A stretch of 64,000 nt of DNA from Cycas panzhihuaensis (GCA_023213395.1 CM041465.1:70687741-70751740); one strand, 5' to 3'; positions 23,040 to 35,445 are shown, counted from the first letter of the stretch. Made by a program: numbers and translations. The notes: generated from the sequence alone by a model not told the origin.

Positions 23040-24560
23040 GACTCCAGTGATCTTGATTCATTTGATGAAGTAAAAGGAGATCCATGATAGAGAGTTGCAA
23101 TAGAGGAGGAGTATAGTTCTTTGCTAAATAATGATACATGGGATTTAGTTCTATTACCTCTGATGAAGAACCTTGTTGGATGCAAGTGGGTCTACAAGAT
23201 AAAGTTTTGCTCCGATAGAAAGGTGGACAAGTATTAGGCTAGACTTGTTACTCAAGGATTAAAGAAAAAAGAAGGAAGTAACTATGAGGAGATGTTTACA
23301 CTAGTCTCTAGAATGATAATGGTCTGATTACTCATTTCCTTAGTAGCTGCTTAAAATTGAGAGTTACACTACATGGATGTAAAGTCTGCATTCCTTAATG
23401 GAGATTTAAAGGAGGAGATATATATGTCGTAGCCTCTAGGATTTATTAAGGATGGCTAGGAGCACCTTGTTTGTTGTCTAAAGAAGTCAATGTGTGGCCT
23501 AAAATAAGCACCTCATGCTTGGTATGAAAAGATAGATGCTAAGTTCAAAGTTAAAGGTTTTGAGATTTCAAAACTTGACCTAAATTTATATGTGAAGAGA
23601 AGAGGGACTTTAATAGTTACTTGTGTTATGTATGTGGATGATTTAGTCATTAGCAATAATTGTGGCAAGGTTATTTCTAAATTCAAATCTAATTTGGGAG
23701 CTTCATTTGACATGACAGGCCTTCGGAGACTTTACTACTTCTTAGGTATTCAGGTTAGGTAGAGAGATGACCAGATCGTGTTGTTGTAGTTACAGTATGT
23801 GAAGAACTTGCTAGAGAACTTTGGAATGTAGAATTGCAAACCAATTGCAACACCATATGTAAAAAGGTACAAAGTTGCAGAAGGATATGGCTAAGCCCTT
23901 TATAGATGGCACAAAGTATTTCCTGTTGGTAGGGAGTTTGATCTATTTGACTCATACCAGGCCTGATATCACATATGATGTCGGGTTAGTTTCCTACTAT
24001 ATGAAGAATCCTCAAGAATCTCATTTGGTTGCTACGAAGTGAATTCTAAAGTATTTGAAAGGGACAATCAATCTTGATCTTAAACACTATTGAGGTGAAG
24101 AGATACAATTGCATGGCTATACAAATGTTGATTGGAGAGGAGATTTCGATGATCGAAAGTCCATTGTTGGATATCTATTTCGTGTTGGTAATAGATTTAT
24201 TTTATGATGGTCAAAGAAGCAACAGACAGTGGCACTATCTTCTACAGAGTAGAATATTAGGGACTCAGTGCAGGTACAAAGGAAGTCATATGGTTACAAG
24301 GTCTCTTGGAATTTCTTAGAGTTTCAAATGGACACCTAATTATCTTTATTGATAATCAAAGTACCATTTACCTATCAAAGAATCTAGATATGTAATGGGT
24401 AAGCACATTAAGATTCATCACCATTACATTCATGAATAGATCAAATCAGGGAAGCTACAGGTCAACTACTGTCTGAGTGAATTTCAACTTATGGATGTGT
24501 TACCCAAACCTCTCACCGAAGATCAATTCATGAAGATGTATACTGGACTTGGACTTACTA
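23040..24560 (+). pseudogene. Copia-B reverse transcriptase and RNase H
   Basis: Recognisable Copia blocks run in order: NDTWDLV near 23132, CKWVYKIKF near 23180, MDVKSAFLNGDLKEEIYM near 23375, MYVDDLVISN near 23630 (the catalytic YVDD box), then RNase H parts with FIDNQSTIYL near 24345 and a degraded LPKPL region near 24500. The frame is broken by many stops, most of them consistent with C-to-T or G-to-A changes. Confidence 0.9.
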
Positions 24561-24679
24561 ATATTATCCTTAAGGGGGGATATATCAACAAGGATAAAGA
24601 AGCTGCAAGATAGTCCCAACCTTCGTGATAATATAGTTATTGCAGTTAGTAGGCTCCCCACATTTACATTAAGGGGGAA

Positions 24680-25036
24680 TGTTAACATGGCAATTAATTG
24701 TTAAGCCACTATGTTAATATTAATGTGGTTTAACTAAGGTGATTAAGCAAAAAGATGAGACTTATTCAGAGGGTCACAACCCTAATTAGGGTGACACCTC
24801 TTGGAAGAATATAAATGCCTTGAGCCCTTATATATTCATTGTATCAAGCCATTGCGAAATAATCAATGTGATCCAACAAGGATCTTTTGGTGGTGGGTTT
24901 TTTCTTGAAAGGGTTTTCCCACGTAAATCCTGTGTACTATGCATCTGTTTTCTATGTGTACTCTTGTTTGCTTCTTGTGTATGGTTAAAGATTCTAAAGA
25001 TGGGAACATTTGTGTATGATTTCATGTTTCTAAATA
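24680..25036 (+). repeat. Copia-B 3' LTR
   Basis: It begins TGTTAACATGG after a purine tract and ends TTCTAAATA. It is followed by the second CCATC. Confidence 0.95.
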
Positions 25037-25041
25037 CCATC

Positions 25042-26400
25042 ATATGATGAGACACCAAGAATACTTATTATCCTATCATTCTGACCTTAATTCCAATGAG
25101 GAAATCTCATTCAAAAGTGGCTCATAACTGAAAATCAAAGGAACATGATATGTTTCTTTGAAAGACGGTTCTATTAAAGACGTATTTTTCATTCCTAGAT
25201 TATTACTAAATCTTCTTTCAATTTATCAAATCTGCTAGAAAGATCTTATTGTCAAATTCTAGAAAGATAGATTTGTTACCAAACAACCTTTAAACAAATT
25301 AAAAATAATTGCTTCAGGACCTATAGATCATAAAATATGTCTCTATAATCTAACAAGTTTTTAACACTCCAAAGCAAAAGTTTTTAATGGCTTCATAGCT
25401 AAATCTAATCCAATCAGTATGTTATGGCATGTTGAGTTTGGCCATATAAGTTATGGCAAACTTTAGTACTTAAGCAAGTATGATATGGTTCATGGATTGT
25501 CCACCTTAAGTACAATCTATAGTATTTGCAAAGCCTGCATAACAGACAAGCAACACATAGATCCTTTTCTACATAAGACTATATTTAGAGTAAAAATTCC
25601 ACTTGAATTTATACACTCTAATATTTATAGTCCTTTCCAAGTATTATCGCATTCGCGTAAATATTTTGTTACTTTTATCGATGATTTTTCTAGAAAATAC
25701 TGGTTTTATATGCTTAAAATAAGAAGTTAGGTGTTTGACATCTTTGTTGAATTTAAAACATTAGTAGAAAATTAAATCAACTCTAAAATAAAAATTTTTA
25801 GATCAGATAATGTAAAAGAATACTTAAGTGATAAGCTTACCTCATACTACGTAGCATGTAATATGATTCTAGCATTCTATCGCATATAGCCCTCAACAAA
25901 ATGGTGTTTCTGAACATAAAAATCATACTCTCTTAGAAATGACCCATTGTATATTACATGTAAGATCTAAAGTTGTGGGCTGAAGTAATAGCCTGCTCCA
26001 ACTATCTTTTAAATCAATTACCAAGCAAATCACTATATAATGTTACACTAGAATAGAAATGGTTTGGTTAAATACCTTCTATTAAACATCTTAAAATCTT
26101 TAGAAGCATTACATAGGGCATGTTCCCAAAGAAAACATAAGAAACTTGACCCTAAAAGTTCTAAATACATCTTTGTTAGCTCCAGTAAAGAAAGTAAAGC
26201 CTATTGGCCTTTTAATCCAATCCCACACAAGATTTCGATTATGCATGATGTTGTATTTTATGAAGAGGAATCTTCATCAAATACCACTTATATAGAACTT
26301 CCTGTTGATAGTTTGTTAACTAACACTTGTTTATCAGACCCTTTTGATAAACAAGTTGATCCTAAATCAATAGAATCCCTGTCTAATCAAGTTTAGAATT
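25042..26400 (+). pseudogene. Copia-A protease continuation and integrase
   Basis: The reading resumes in phase with the protease signature cut at 18739. It runs through LWHVEFGHISYGKL near 25423, CKACITDKQ near 25530, FVTFIDDFSRKYWFY near 25670, and a degraded integrase C-terminus ending near 26395. Stops and frameshifts are frequent, but the Copia domain order is clear. Confidence 0.88.
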
Positions 26401-26589
26401 AGACATTAATTGAACCTTCTATATCAAATCTGATTAATCAATCAAATTTGTCTAATTAACCCTCCACCTCTACTTCTACAAGGAATAAACAACCAGTATG
26501 GGTATAAAAGACTCTCTTTGATATTAGATCTGATGCTAGAAATCCATCAGATACTATGAAAACTCATTCTTATACTAATGGCCAAAGTT

Positions 26590-28060
26590 ATAGCCATAGA
26601 TGATCTAAAAACCTCCAAGGAAATAAATAATATGGCAATAAGCCATGCAAGCTGAATTTGATACACTTAAAAAGAATTCAATTTGGGACTTAGTTACCCT
26701 TCCCCCTAGTGAAAAATATAAGGCTCAACTAGTAGCCAAAGGTTTCTCTTAAATTAATGGTATTGATTATACTGAAACCTTTGCTCTTGTAGCTAAAATG
26801 AATACTATTGAAACTATCCTAGCTTTAGCAGCCAAATTTGGCTGGCAAATTCATCAAATGGATGCTAAAAGCACCTTTTTAAATGGCAATCTCAAAGAAG
26901 AAATCTATATGAAACAACCACCTAGTTTCATAGATAATCCTAGTCTTGTTTGTAAGTTAAAAAAATCTTTATATGGTTTAAAACAAGCTTCTCGAGCTTG
27001 GTATATAAAGATAGATGACTACCTTACACAAAATGGATATACTAAGTGCATTAATAATCCCAATCTCTACTTCGAATAAGAAAAGAAGAATATTACTATC
27101 TTAATTCTTTATGTAGATGATATAATTATAACTAAATCTTCAATTTCAAACATTCATCAATTAAAAACTATCTTAATGGATAAATTTGAAATGACCAACT
27201 TAGGTCTTTTACATTATTTCTTATGTTTGCAAATTTATCAAGCTAATTCAAACATAACCATTTCATAACCTAAGCATACACTTGATTTGATTAAAATGTT
27301 TAATATGGAAAATGCTAAACCAGTCTCAAATCTTTTACAATCAGGTGTTAAACTATCAATTAATTATCCTACACCTCTATTTGACCCTATCACTTATCAC
27401 CAACTTATACGTAGTTCAATCTACCTAATACATACCTACCCAGACATCTCATATGCTGTAGCTTTTTACTCTAGATGCATGCAGAAACCTCATGTGTCTC
27501 ACTAGAAAGCTATAAAATAAATTTTAAGATACCTACAAGGTATAATATTCCATAACCTAACCTATCATTCATGTCGTACCAACCTAAAATTAATAGGCTC
27601 TTCAAACTGGGTAGGAGACTCAAATGATTGCAAGTCAACAATAAGTTACATTTTCTTTTTAAACTCCATAAATTACTTAGTCTAGTAAGAAAATATAAGC
27701 ATTAACCCTATCCATAACTAAAGCTGAATATTGAGTACTTGAAGCTAGTAAAGAATCACTCTAGCTTAAATCTCTATTAAGTAAACTTGAATTATTTTCC
27801 AACTCTCTAATTGAAATTAAAGTTGATAATCAAAGTGTGATTTCTATTACTGCTAATCCTATTGCTCACTCTAGAATAAAACACATAGAATTACATCAAC
27901 ACTTTATATGTAATCTTGTAAATGATAATATTATTTACTTGTCTTATTATCCTATAGACTTACATATTGCAAATATTCTCACAAAGCCATTGATTGAAGT
28001 AAAGTTCTTAAAGCTTAGAGAATTATTGAAGATTAAAAAAGTCATCTTTAAAGGGGATCA
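26590..28060 (+). pseudogene. Copia-A reverse transcriptase and RNase H
   Basis: The reverse transcriptase has MDAKSTFLNGNLKEEIYM near 26860, LKKSLYGLKQASRAWY near 26960 and LYVDDIIITK near 27108 (YVDD box). The RNase H end has HIELHQHFI near 27885 and ANILTKPL near 27970. A 93-codon frame at 26798-27079 is the longest unbroken piece. The purine tract and 3' LTR follow. Confidence 0.92.
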
Positions 28061-28148
28061 ACATGCTAAAGCCTTCTTCATCTTTATCTTCTTTTCTTAC
28101 TTCTTCTTATCTATTATATATTGTATAAAAGATAATATTAAAGGGGGG

Positions 28149-28664
28149 TGTTAGAATATTATTATATCTAATATTACCTTTTATATTACTTTATTAAATA
28201 GTCTTATTATTATAAGGTTCATTGAAAAAATGTAGTTATCTTTTCAACAAACCTCTCCATCTATTTATCTCTTCTTAGATGCTAGGAAGATGGTCCTAAT
28301 TGGTAATAATGGATGAAATACTAGTCTAAATGATCATGAGGTAGTTAGAATGGTTAGATTTGTTAGTTTGCAATAATGCTAGTTATGATTATAGAAGGCT
28401 GGAATACCTGTCTATATTAGAGATAGAGGATGAGATCCTCCTAAACTATGTAACATTTTCTTACTTATTAATTAATAAATATATCTATTTTGAGGTGGTT
28501 TTTTTATCCCCATTAGGGGGTTTTTCCACCTGTCCAATCTCTGTGTCATGTACATGGTTTATTTGTACTTTTTTAGATAAAATGTAAATTGTTATTTATT
28601 TGTTATAACTTTCCTGTTACAAAATGAAAATATTACAAATAGAAAATAATCCCTCTCTCCAACA
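28149..28664 (+). repeat. Copia-A 3' LTR
   Basis: It begins TGTTAGAATATT directly after AAAGGGGGG and ends CTCCAACA. It is followed by GTAAC at 28665-28669. Confidence 0.95.
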
Positions 28665-28669
28665 GTAAC

Positions 28670-30095
28670 AATGTTCTTATAAGTTAGAGGTAGAGAAAAT
28701 TGTAATGACTTGATTACTACAAGAAATAAACTAGCCTTTTAAGTTATGTATAACATATATACTAATAGTTGAAAGATAGACAATATCATCCTAATGGATG
28801 TAAGGAGATGTTATGGATCCTTCCTCTAAGAGGATGTAGATAGATTAAAATGATCACCCATCATAGAGGATGCAAAGATTTAACTATCTCCACAAATGTA
28901 GAGAGAAGTAAAGGATCAATCGGAGCTATTTCTTGCAATCTAGGAGCTTCATAGCCATTACACTAATAATTAAGTGAAGATATATACTTATTACTTTCTA
29001 GATTAGTTTAGATTAGCTTACCTTAGTTTGTTTACATGTACATGCTCTTATTCTCTTGTTGGTTTGTTACATGAATGTGTTTATTTTTAGTCAATAATAA
29101 TTATGACCATGGTTGGTGGCTTTATGATTATCCAATTGCTTAATGAGTTAAAGAAAGGCCTCTTAGTACCTCTACGAGACATGTGCCATCCTTCTCTTCC
29201 TTTCGTGTATAGCATTAATATATCTTACCTTCTTGTTTGGACCTTTTTTCATTAAAAGCTTTTATTTTTTAATGTTTTTCTTATTTTGATCATCATGATT
29301 GTTATAATCTTACTTTGGTTTTTTATTTTGCTTTTGCAAAAATCCTATTTGTAGCCTACCATAAAATTTACTATAATACTATAAAGAACTATGTGGTACT
29401 AATTCTTTGACTTCAATTTTTTTTGGCCTATGGGAGGCCATGCATTTATGGTGCCTACCTACAGACCAACTTCCTTTTCCCATTAAAACCATAGGCTTCC
29501 CATGAGTTTGGTTTTAAAACCATGGCTAATTAATACCTCTAGCATTAATTTTTCCTAAAACCATGGGTAATTAGCCCATGGTATTCCTCTAACCTATGAG
29601 CCCAAAGCCATGGGCCTTAGCCCCTTCATCTTTCTATTTATACCCCCCCCCCCCTCCCCACCTTTCATTAGAAAGGGGAGGTCAATTTTTGAACTATTAT
29701 GCTATTAAAATCTATGTAGAAACCTCATAACTTTTAAATTTGATTAGTTGACTTCCACTCTTGGCTCAAGGCTTAAACACTTGATATTATTTGATCACTC
29801 TTTGACTAGAGTAGATTGTCACTAATGTCTCTCCTTCACTCAAAATAAGAAAAACATCTCCTATATTGCAAGGATTTTCATCCTTCATTTAAGGCTTTGT
29901 TTCTTTACTTTTTAGTATTAAATTATCCCCCTTTATGCTTGCTTTTATCTTGGTTTTAATCCTCCTATTCTTTATGATTCACTCTCTTTGACTGATAGTG
30001 TCTTATAGAATAAAGGATGGCCTATATTACTCATTTAGGTTTAGAAAATGGTGGTCAATCTTCCATTTCTAAGGCCCCTCTCTCAATCCGGAGAG
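28670..30095. other. Sequence after Copia-A; no gene recognised
   Basis: The first few hundred bases should continue the gag-like host element cut at 15031, but no further domain is recognisable. A cluster of CCATGG-type palindromes lies at about 29500-29610, followed by ATTTATACC and a long C-run at 29644-29657. The block ends with 22 bases identical to the leader of the adjacent receptor-kinase copy. Confidence 0.45.
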
Positions 30096-30831
30096 GGGAG
30101 CATTTCTTCGAATTTGCGCCATCCTCGCAATAGCAAATAAATTCATCGCCACTCGAAGGGTTGTAACAGCATGTTCCTCCACTCGAATAACATTCCTTAC
30201 AACTTTGATTTTCATCAAAATTCAACATTACTTCAAATCCCCGTCGTAGCTGGGAAAGTAAATCGCTGGGCAAAGGGCTCGTTAAACTCCTGTTAATAGG
30301 CACTTGGCCATGTATTTTACACGCTGACTCACCCAAACCCTCCAATGGATCCAAAAAGTAGTACCAACTGCTATTGCAAGATAATTTGGAAAATGAGGAC
30401 CAGTTTGCTAAGGAATCGCAGAGGCTGAAAAAGGTTATGTTCTTGGCATATTGGTCAGAAATTGTAAAGGCAGTGGTGTTCGAGAGGTCAGTGAAATAAT
30501 CCGATGGGTTGCAATCTCCTTCGTCAGTCACATCCTTAACCATTGTAATGGGCCCATGGGAAGGAAACCCCAATTGCTTGGGCTACTGTATGCTGTAGTT
30601 ATTTCCACCGATAGGAAGTAGTGGAACATTGTCGACACAATACACCTGAAATTGTGGGTGACCACATCTATACTTCCCTATAACTCCAAAAGGATATGAG
30701 ATATTTGTATCACCACAGCTGGTATTCTGGGGGTAATACTCATAGGAAGAGTCTACACGGGAAATTGTGAGGGAGAGGGAGAGGGAGAGCGCGGAGAAGA
30801 TGATAGAGAAGTGGATCCGTGGGCGAGACGT
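30096..30831 (-). pseudogene. Partial LRK10L pseudogene (exon 1 only)
   Basis: A second copy of the receptor-kinase ectodomain exon, highly similar to 8124-8859. It is broken in several ways. The signal-peptide start codon is ACG at 30829-30831. A TAG at 30583-30585 replaces a codon where three adjacent bases differ from the intact gene. The first ectodomain cysteine has become Tyr. The exon stops 3 nt before the splice donor, with no kinase exon following. It still keeps NISYPFG, the family consensus that the intact gene has lost. An upstream in-frame ATG (30918) is also present, as in the intact gene. It cannot encode a receptor. Confidence 0.93.
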
Positions 30832-31614
30832 GGAGGGAGGTGGATGATAAACGAGAAGCTGTCTCTCAATCCGGAGAGGGGAGGGGAAGCATAGTTGTTG
30901 TGAATCACAGTCACTCAAAACAAATATTGCAGAATAACGCGGAATGGGGTTATGCGAAAGTGCTGGGTAATGAAGTTTCGGGGGAGGACACAGAAGGGAG
31001 TGACGTGAGGGAGACGACGTTGAATTCCATGGTCATAAAACAATTGACCCCACGTTACGTGGGCGCGCCCCTTTGGTCAACCTTTTTTGTGTGTATATAT
31101 ATTTTTTTATTAATAATTAATAAGTAATTAGCGACAACCACTCATGTGATTGCTTTATTATTTTTTGGGTTTTTCAGTATGTATATATATTTTCTTGTAG
31201 GAGGGTGATTATAGGTGTAAAGAATTAATGTTTGCTCTTAGTCATAAATTGGTAGAATGAAATTAATTAAAAAATAAATGAAATATAAAAATAATTAATA
31301 ATAGTAATTAAAATGAATAATTTATTTCATTTTGATTATAAATTAATTTAAAAAATTAATATTTATTATGTATTTTTAGTATTAATTATTTACTATTATA
31401 TATTTCTTATAAATTATATACTAGTAATTATTTAATATTTTTAATAATTATTTATTATTAATTATTTAGTATAAAAAATAATTAAGGGTTTAATGTGATA
31501 ATGGATTAACATGAGAAGAGATAGAAATTATATATTCAACACTTAGAGTAGTTAACTAGTCAACTTTGTCTTGCTTTGATTTTTCCATCTTTTGGTATTT
31601 AGAACAACTCACTT
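30096..31614. repeat. Duplicated block, copy 2
   Basis: Direct-orientation counterpart of 8124-9643, including the leader, the ACGT palindrome at 31049-31063 with its W-box cores, and the AT-rich upstream DNA. After CACTT at 31610-31614 it continues as CCTGAGAGG, unlike copy 1, where an LTR follows. The two blocks are about 20.5 kb apart. Confidence 0.92.
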
Positions 31615-31846
31615 CCTGAGAGGCCATTGGCTTCCATTGATGTCATTCTTGTGGAGGGCACATCAACACCTATTCTCATCTTGGACACAAAATGGGAAAT
31701 GATTCTGACATCCATTCTTAAATGGGGTGTTATTCTCGAATAAAATCCTCCCCCCTTGAGGATCTTTCTCAATGCAATTAAACTCTGTTCAGTTGGTTGG
31801 ATGAATGTTTTGATTCTTAACTTACTTAATGGATAGTTTGAGCGTA
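31615..31846. other. Unassigned sequence between the LRK10L copy and Copia-C
   Basis: Both strands have short open frames (the minus strand is open for 83 codons, 31599-31850), but neither matches a family I recognise. It may be original flank of the duplicated block, now lost from copy 1. Confidence 0.3.
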
Positions 31847-33480
31847 TCAACTCTTACTTGAAACATTAGAGGAATAGGAGGTTAAAGTTGCGATAAAAAT
31901 AAAGTCATCATCAACACAGTTGGCTTTAGAGGATGGTGAGCTAGTTAGGCAAAAAAGTTTTCTATCAAGAATTTTAGTCATAACCATAGTATTTGAAGGA
32001 GGGTGAATGACATAGAGAATCTGATTATTTATAGTTACACTCAAATCAAATCCATGAGAGACATGGGTGGATAGGGATAGTAGGTTTTGCTTTAAAGTTG
32101 AAATATATAAAACATCAACAAGGGTAAAATCTAGAAGGCCTAGGAGTTTTAGGCAAATGGTTCCAAGTCCATTGACTTACTGAGATAATTTTTTAGCCAT
32201 TTATATAACACCATGAACTTCATAGTTGAAATCTTGAAAGAACTAGTGATGGCAAGTCATATGTTGTGTTACTCTAATATCCACGATCTAAGATGAAGTA
32301 TTTAAGGTGGCATTATTGGCAACTCCAAGTGGTGGAGGAAACAATAAATAAGTATAACCACAATGACCCTCAATATACTAAGTGGATCTATCAATATCAT
32401 TTGATGAAGTGGCCATAATTCTTTGAAGGTATGCATAAGCAAATTATGTTATGCCAAAAGCATCTTCGAAAGTAGTATTATCAACATTATGTATACCATG
32501 GCACTATTAATATTTTGGTAGCTTATTAGTGCTAGTTTTATAATATTTGGCATAGTGTCATTTTCTGTGATACCTTTCACACATAATTATTTGATTTCCA
32601 ATTCCATAAGAATTTTTGGGCTGGCTAGATTATCTTTTATTATTAGATTTAGGTCTAGGTTGATTATTTTAGCCTTGGCCTTGAGACTATTTTTTTAGGT
32701 GTTGGGGAACCTGTTGTCCATGAGGATGTTGTTCTTGTTATCTATTTCTACCCTTTTCACAAGAATTACCACCTTTGCAAGAGGGTTAACCTTGATTTTT
32801 TGTATAAAAAATATCTTCTTCCACTTCAAAAGCAACATCGATAAAATTTGATGTAGTGGAAAAGTTGGTATCAAAGGTCTAATCAAATTTGATGAACTTA
32901 TCAATAAGATCCTTAAAGTTTAAGGTCTTTAAGGTGCTACTAGATTGAAGACTTCCTAGTAAATCTTTGTAGTTTGGGATATGAAGATATGACTAAAATA
33001 AGAAAGCTCATGTAATGCATTGAGTCTTGAAGTTTTTATCGATCGCTTGCTTGATAAGATGAAAAAGATTGATTATCTCACTTACGTGTCCTTTCTACAT
33101 TTTTAATTTATTCATCTTTAACACTAGGTGAATAAATTCCAAGTCTGATTTAATGTTAAAGTTCCTCTTCAAAACTTCAAAGACTTTCTATGTTGTATTA
33201 TGTATGACTTTATCAATGAGGTTATCTAGGGAATAAACAATTATAAGAAGTATCCCTACATAGATTTTATCATCATCAAGTTCCCATTAGTGTTTAACTA
33301 TAGTATCAGTGGGAGGAGTCAGAGTTCCTCTAGAGGTAGGTGTAGTAGTAATGACAGTAAAAATTGGTGTAAGTTATAGGTGATCTCTTCAAAGACCTTC
33401 ATATTTTGGAGTATTTCTAACACCAATGAACCACATGTCCAAATTTTCTTTTCTTTTAAGAATGTAATTCACATTTTGCT
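31847..33480 (-). pseudogene. Copia-C gag and protease
   Basis: Minus-strand translation gives a UBN2-type gag (FEVLKRNFNIKSDLEFIHL near 33165), a knuckle remnant (CERYHRK-x-HYAKYY near 32570) and a degraded protease signature (FILDRGY near 32295). A 65-codon open piece at 32044-31847 is the protease C-terminus. Stops and frameshifts are scattered throughout. Confidence 0.82.
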
Positions 33481-35445
33481 TAAACTATGAAGATATGGTA
33501 TCTTTTGAAAATGGAAGGAATAAATAAGGGACTATGAAAGTGATGGCAATAAATGACAAATCATTGTTTATCAATGGGAGATGCAATGAAGTAGTGTAGT
33601 AGAAGGAAGAATAAAGAAGTGAGAATGGTTGCTCAAAGATAAAAAGAGCAACTTAGAGAAAAGTTACCAACACTTATGATAAATATTAACCTAGCATAGT
33701 AGGAATATGAAAATACTATGATAAAATTGGCCACTAACACTTATAGTAGAATTATCTTAATGTAGAAAGAATGTAACACTATGAATGTGATTATACTATG
33801 GATCACTATTTGCAAATATGTAAGTGATCAATATATAAAATTATAAGCCAATGTAAAAACTAACATCATTGGGTGTATATAACTCTAAAACTCAAATGTA
33901 AGATGCATAATCAACCAAATAACCTCTAACTTATGTCTAATATGTAGTTGAGGTTACTGAAGGGATGTCTAAGCTTGTAGTGAAATTAAGTTGGCTTTCA
34001 CCTATGATACCCACAATTATGCTTAGTAGTAAAATCTAAGTTATAATAGAGCCTAGGTACTCCCAATCCTTATCTCATTTACCAATGAGTAACTATAGAC
34101 CTTCTCCAAAGAGTGGCATATACATACCCATGACTATAATGGATATTGAACTAGGTACATTTTAATCTTATATTAAGTTTTTAGTTTTCATAGTTAGTTA
34201 TCAGGATGATCCCTTATTGAGGCACAATGATATGGTTAATCAAGTCTCACCAATATTCTGGTTAAATCTAGTTCTAACTTGAAACTCAAACCATTTTTAT
34301 GGCATGATATTCTATAAACCACAGTATCTCAACCTTGGTGAGTATGTGTACAAGTACAAGATGATAGAAAATGACATAATCAATATGTTCCTTTTAGGGA
34401 GAGTGAAAAGATTATCATATTTGTATCAAACATATATATAACTGAAAATAGAGTGTTTGCTTAGAGTGCTGAAATAAAATGCTAAGAAGTGAGGTGAGAG
34501 GATTAGATATTATTCCAATCTAGGTATTTTTCACTCACTTTTACAGTGGGATTTAAAGCCTTAAAAAATGAATATATTTTTTTTTTTTTTTTAATTATTA
34601 AAAAAAAAAAGTCTTCACTAAAATAATAATAACTTTCTTCCACTGTAACAAAATTGAGTGTTACTTTTTATGCTAGAAACTAGACTCAGATTCACATATT
34701 TAAAAATTAGAATTAGGATAAAATAAGTTCTATAGAATTTTTGGCATCCCTATAAAGTGGACAAGATATATTTTTACAAAATTTTTGTTGAAAATAACCA
34801 TTATTCACTAAAATATTAATAACTTTCTCCTATGACAATGAAATTGAGTATTATTTTTTGCGTTGAAAACTAGACTTAGAGCTACATCTTAATAATTAGA
34901 TTCAATTTAATCGAGCTCTGTGAAATTTTTGGTAGACCTGTAAATTTGAATAAACATATTTTTACTTATGTAAAAAATCTAACTTACAAATATCTCATCA
35001 ATAAATGAAATTTCTATCATTTTTTTGTCACTAAGATCTCGATATAGGCAAGGTGAAAGTATATGATGATGGATATTATAAATGGCTCTATTTTTTTTTT
35101 TTTAAATGGGCAACACCTCCCCTTACAAATATTTTCCTTTATAAATCTACATGCTTGAAATTTTTTGACAACCTTTCCCCTTATTAAATAGACAAAAAGA
35201 GGGGAAAGGAAAGAAGGAATGGCTACCAAAGGATTGGAATCATTGAGCCTTATAATTCCTTATATTGTGCTCCCAAAACCTATAAAAGAGAAAGGAGGAA
35301 AAGCAAATAATACTAAATGTATGATGATGAAAACTTAGAAATTTTTCTAAATCCACTTAGACAATTTTGATTCACTATATGGATTATGGGGGAGAAGGAA
35401 GTGATGGCTCCATTGCAAGTGCAAGTGAGGAATAAAATGTAATTT
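33481..35445 (-). other. Copia-C leader
   Basis: A non-coding stretch between primer site and gag. It contains a T-run/A-run hairpin near 34578-34610 and a two-copy tandem repeat. Confidence 0.6.
34615..34994. repeat. Diverged 190-bp tandem duplication in the Copia-C leader
   Basis: TCACTAAAATA starts at 34615 and again at 34805. Each is followed by the same ordered blocks: ATAACTTTC, AAATTGAGT, ACTAGACT, and TTTTTGG before a final ATATTTTTAC. Confidence 0.75.

Larger units (their letters stand above)
18740..25036 (+). mobile_element. Copia-B LTR retrotransposon inserted in Copia-A
   Basis: A nested Copia element with 357-bp LTRs at 18740-19096 and 24680-25036 and a perfect CCATC duplication at 18735-18739 and 25037-25041. 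A TGGTATCAAAGTC primer site follows the 5' LTR, and a purine tract (TTAAGGGGGAA) precedes the 3' LTR. Gag, protease region, integrase, reverse transcriptase and RNase H are all recognisable but full of stops. By eye the LTRs differ at about 10% of positions, slightly less than those of the host element, as nesting predicts. Confidence 0.96.
15032..28664 (+). mobile_element. Copia-A LTR retrotransposon, interrupted by Copia-B
   Basis: A nearly complete but inactive Copia element. LTRs are at 15032-15545 and 28149-28664, flanked by the 5-bp target duplication GTAAC at 15027-15031 and 28665-28669. Inside are a long leader, gag, protease, integrase, reverse transcriptase and RNase H in Copia order, and a polypurine tract (AAAGGGGGG) just before the 3' LTR. 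By eye the LTRs differ at roughly 12% of positions. Copia-B is inserted in the protease motif. Every domain carries stops. Confidence 0.95.

Noticed and set aside
29500-29657. Cluster of CCATGG palindromes, TATA-like box and C-run as a promoter
   Set aside because: No downstream gene is recognisable and the C-run may be a sequencing or assembly feature.
31599-31850. 83-codon minus-strand frame as a gene
   Set aside because: It crosses the duplication breakpoint and has no recognisable motif.
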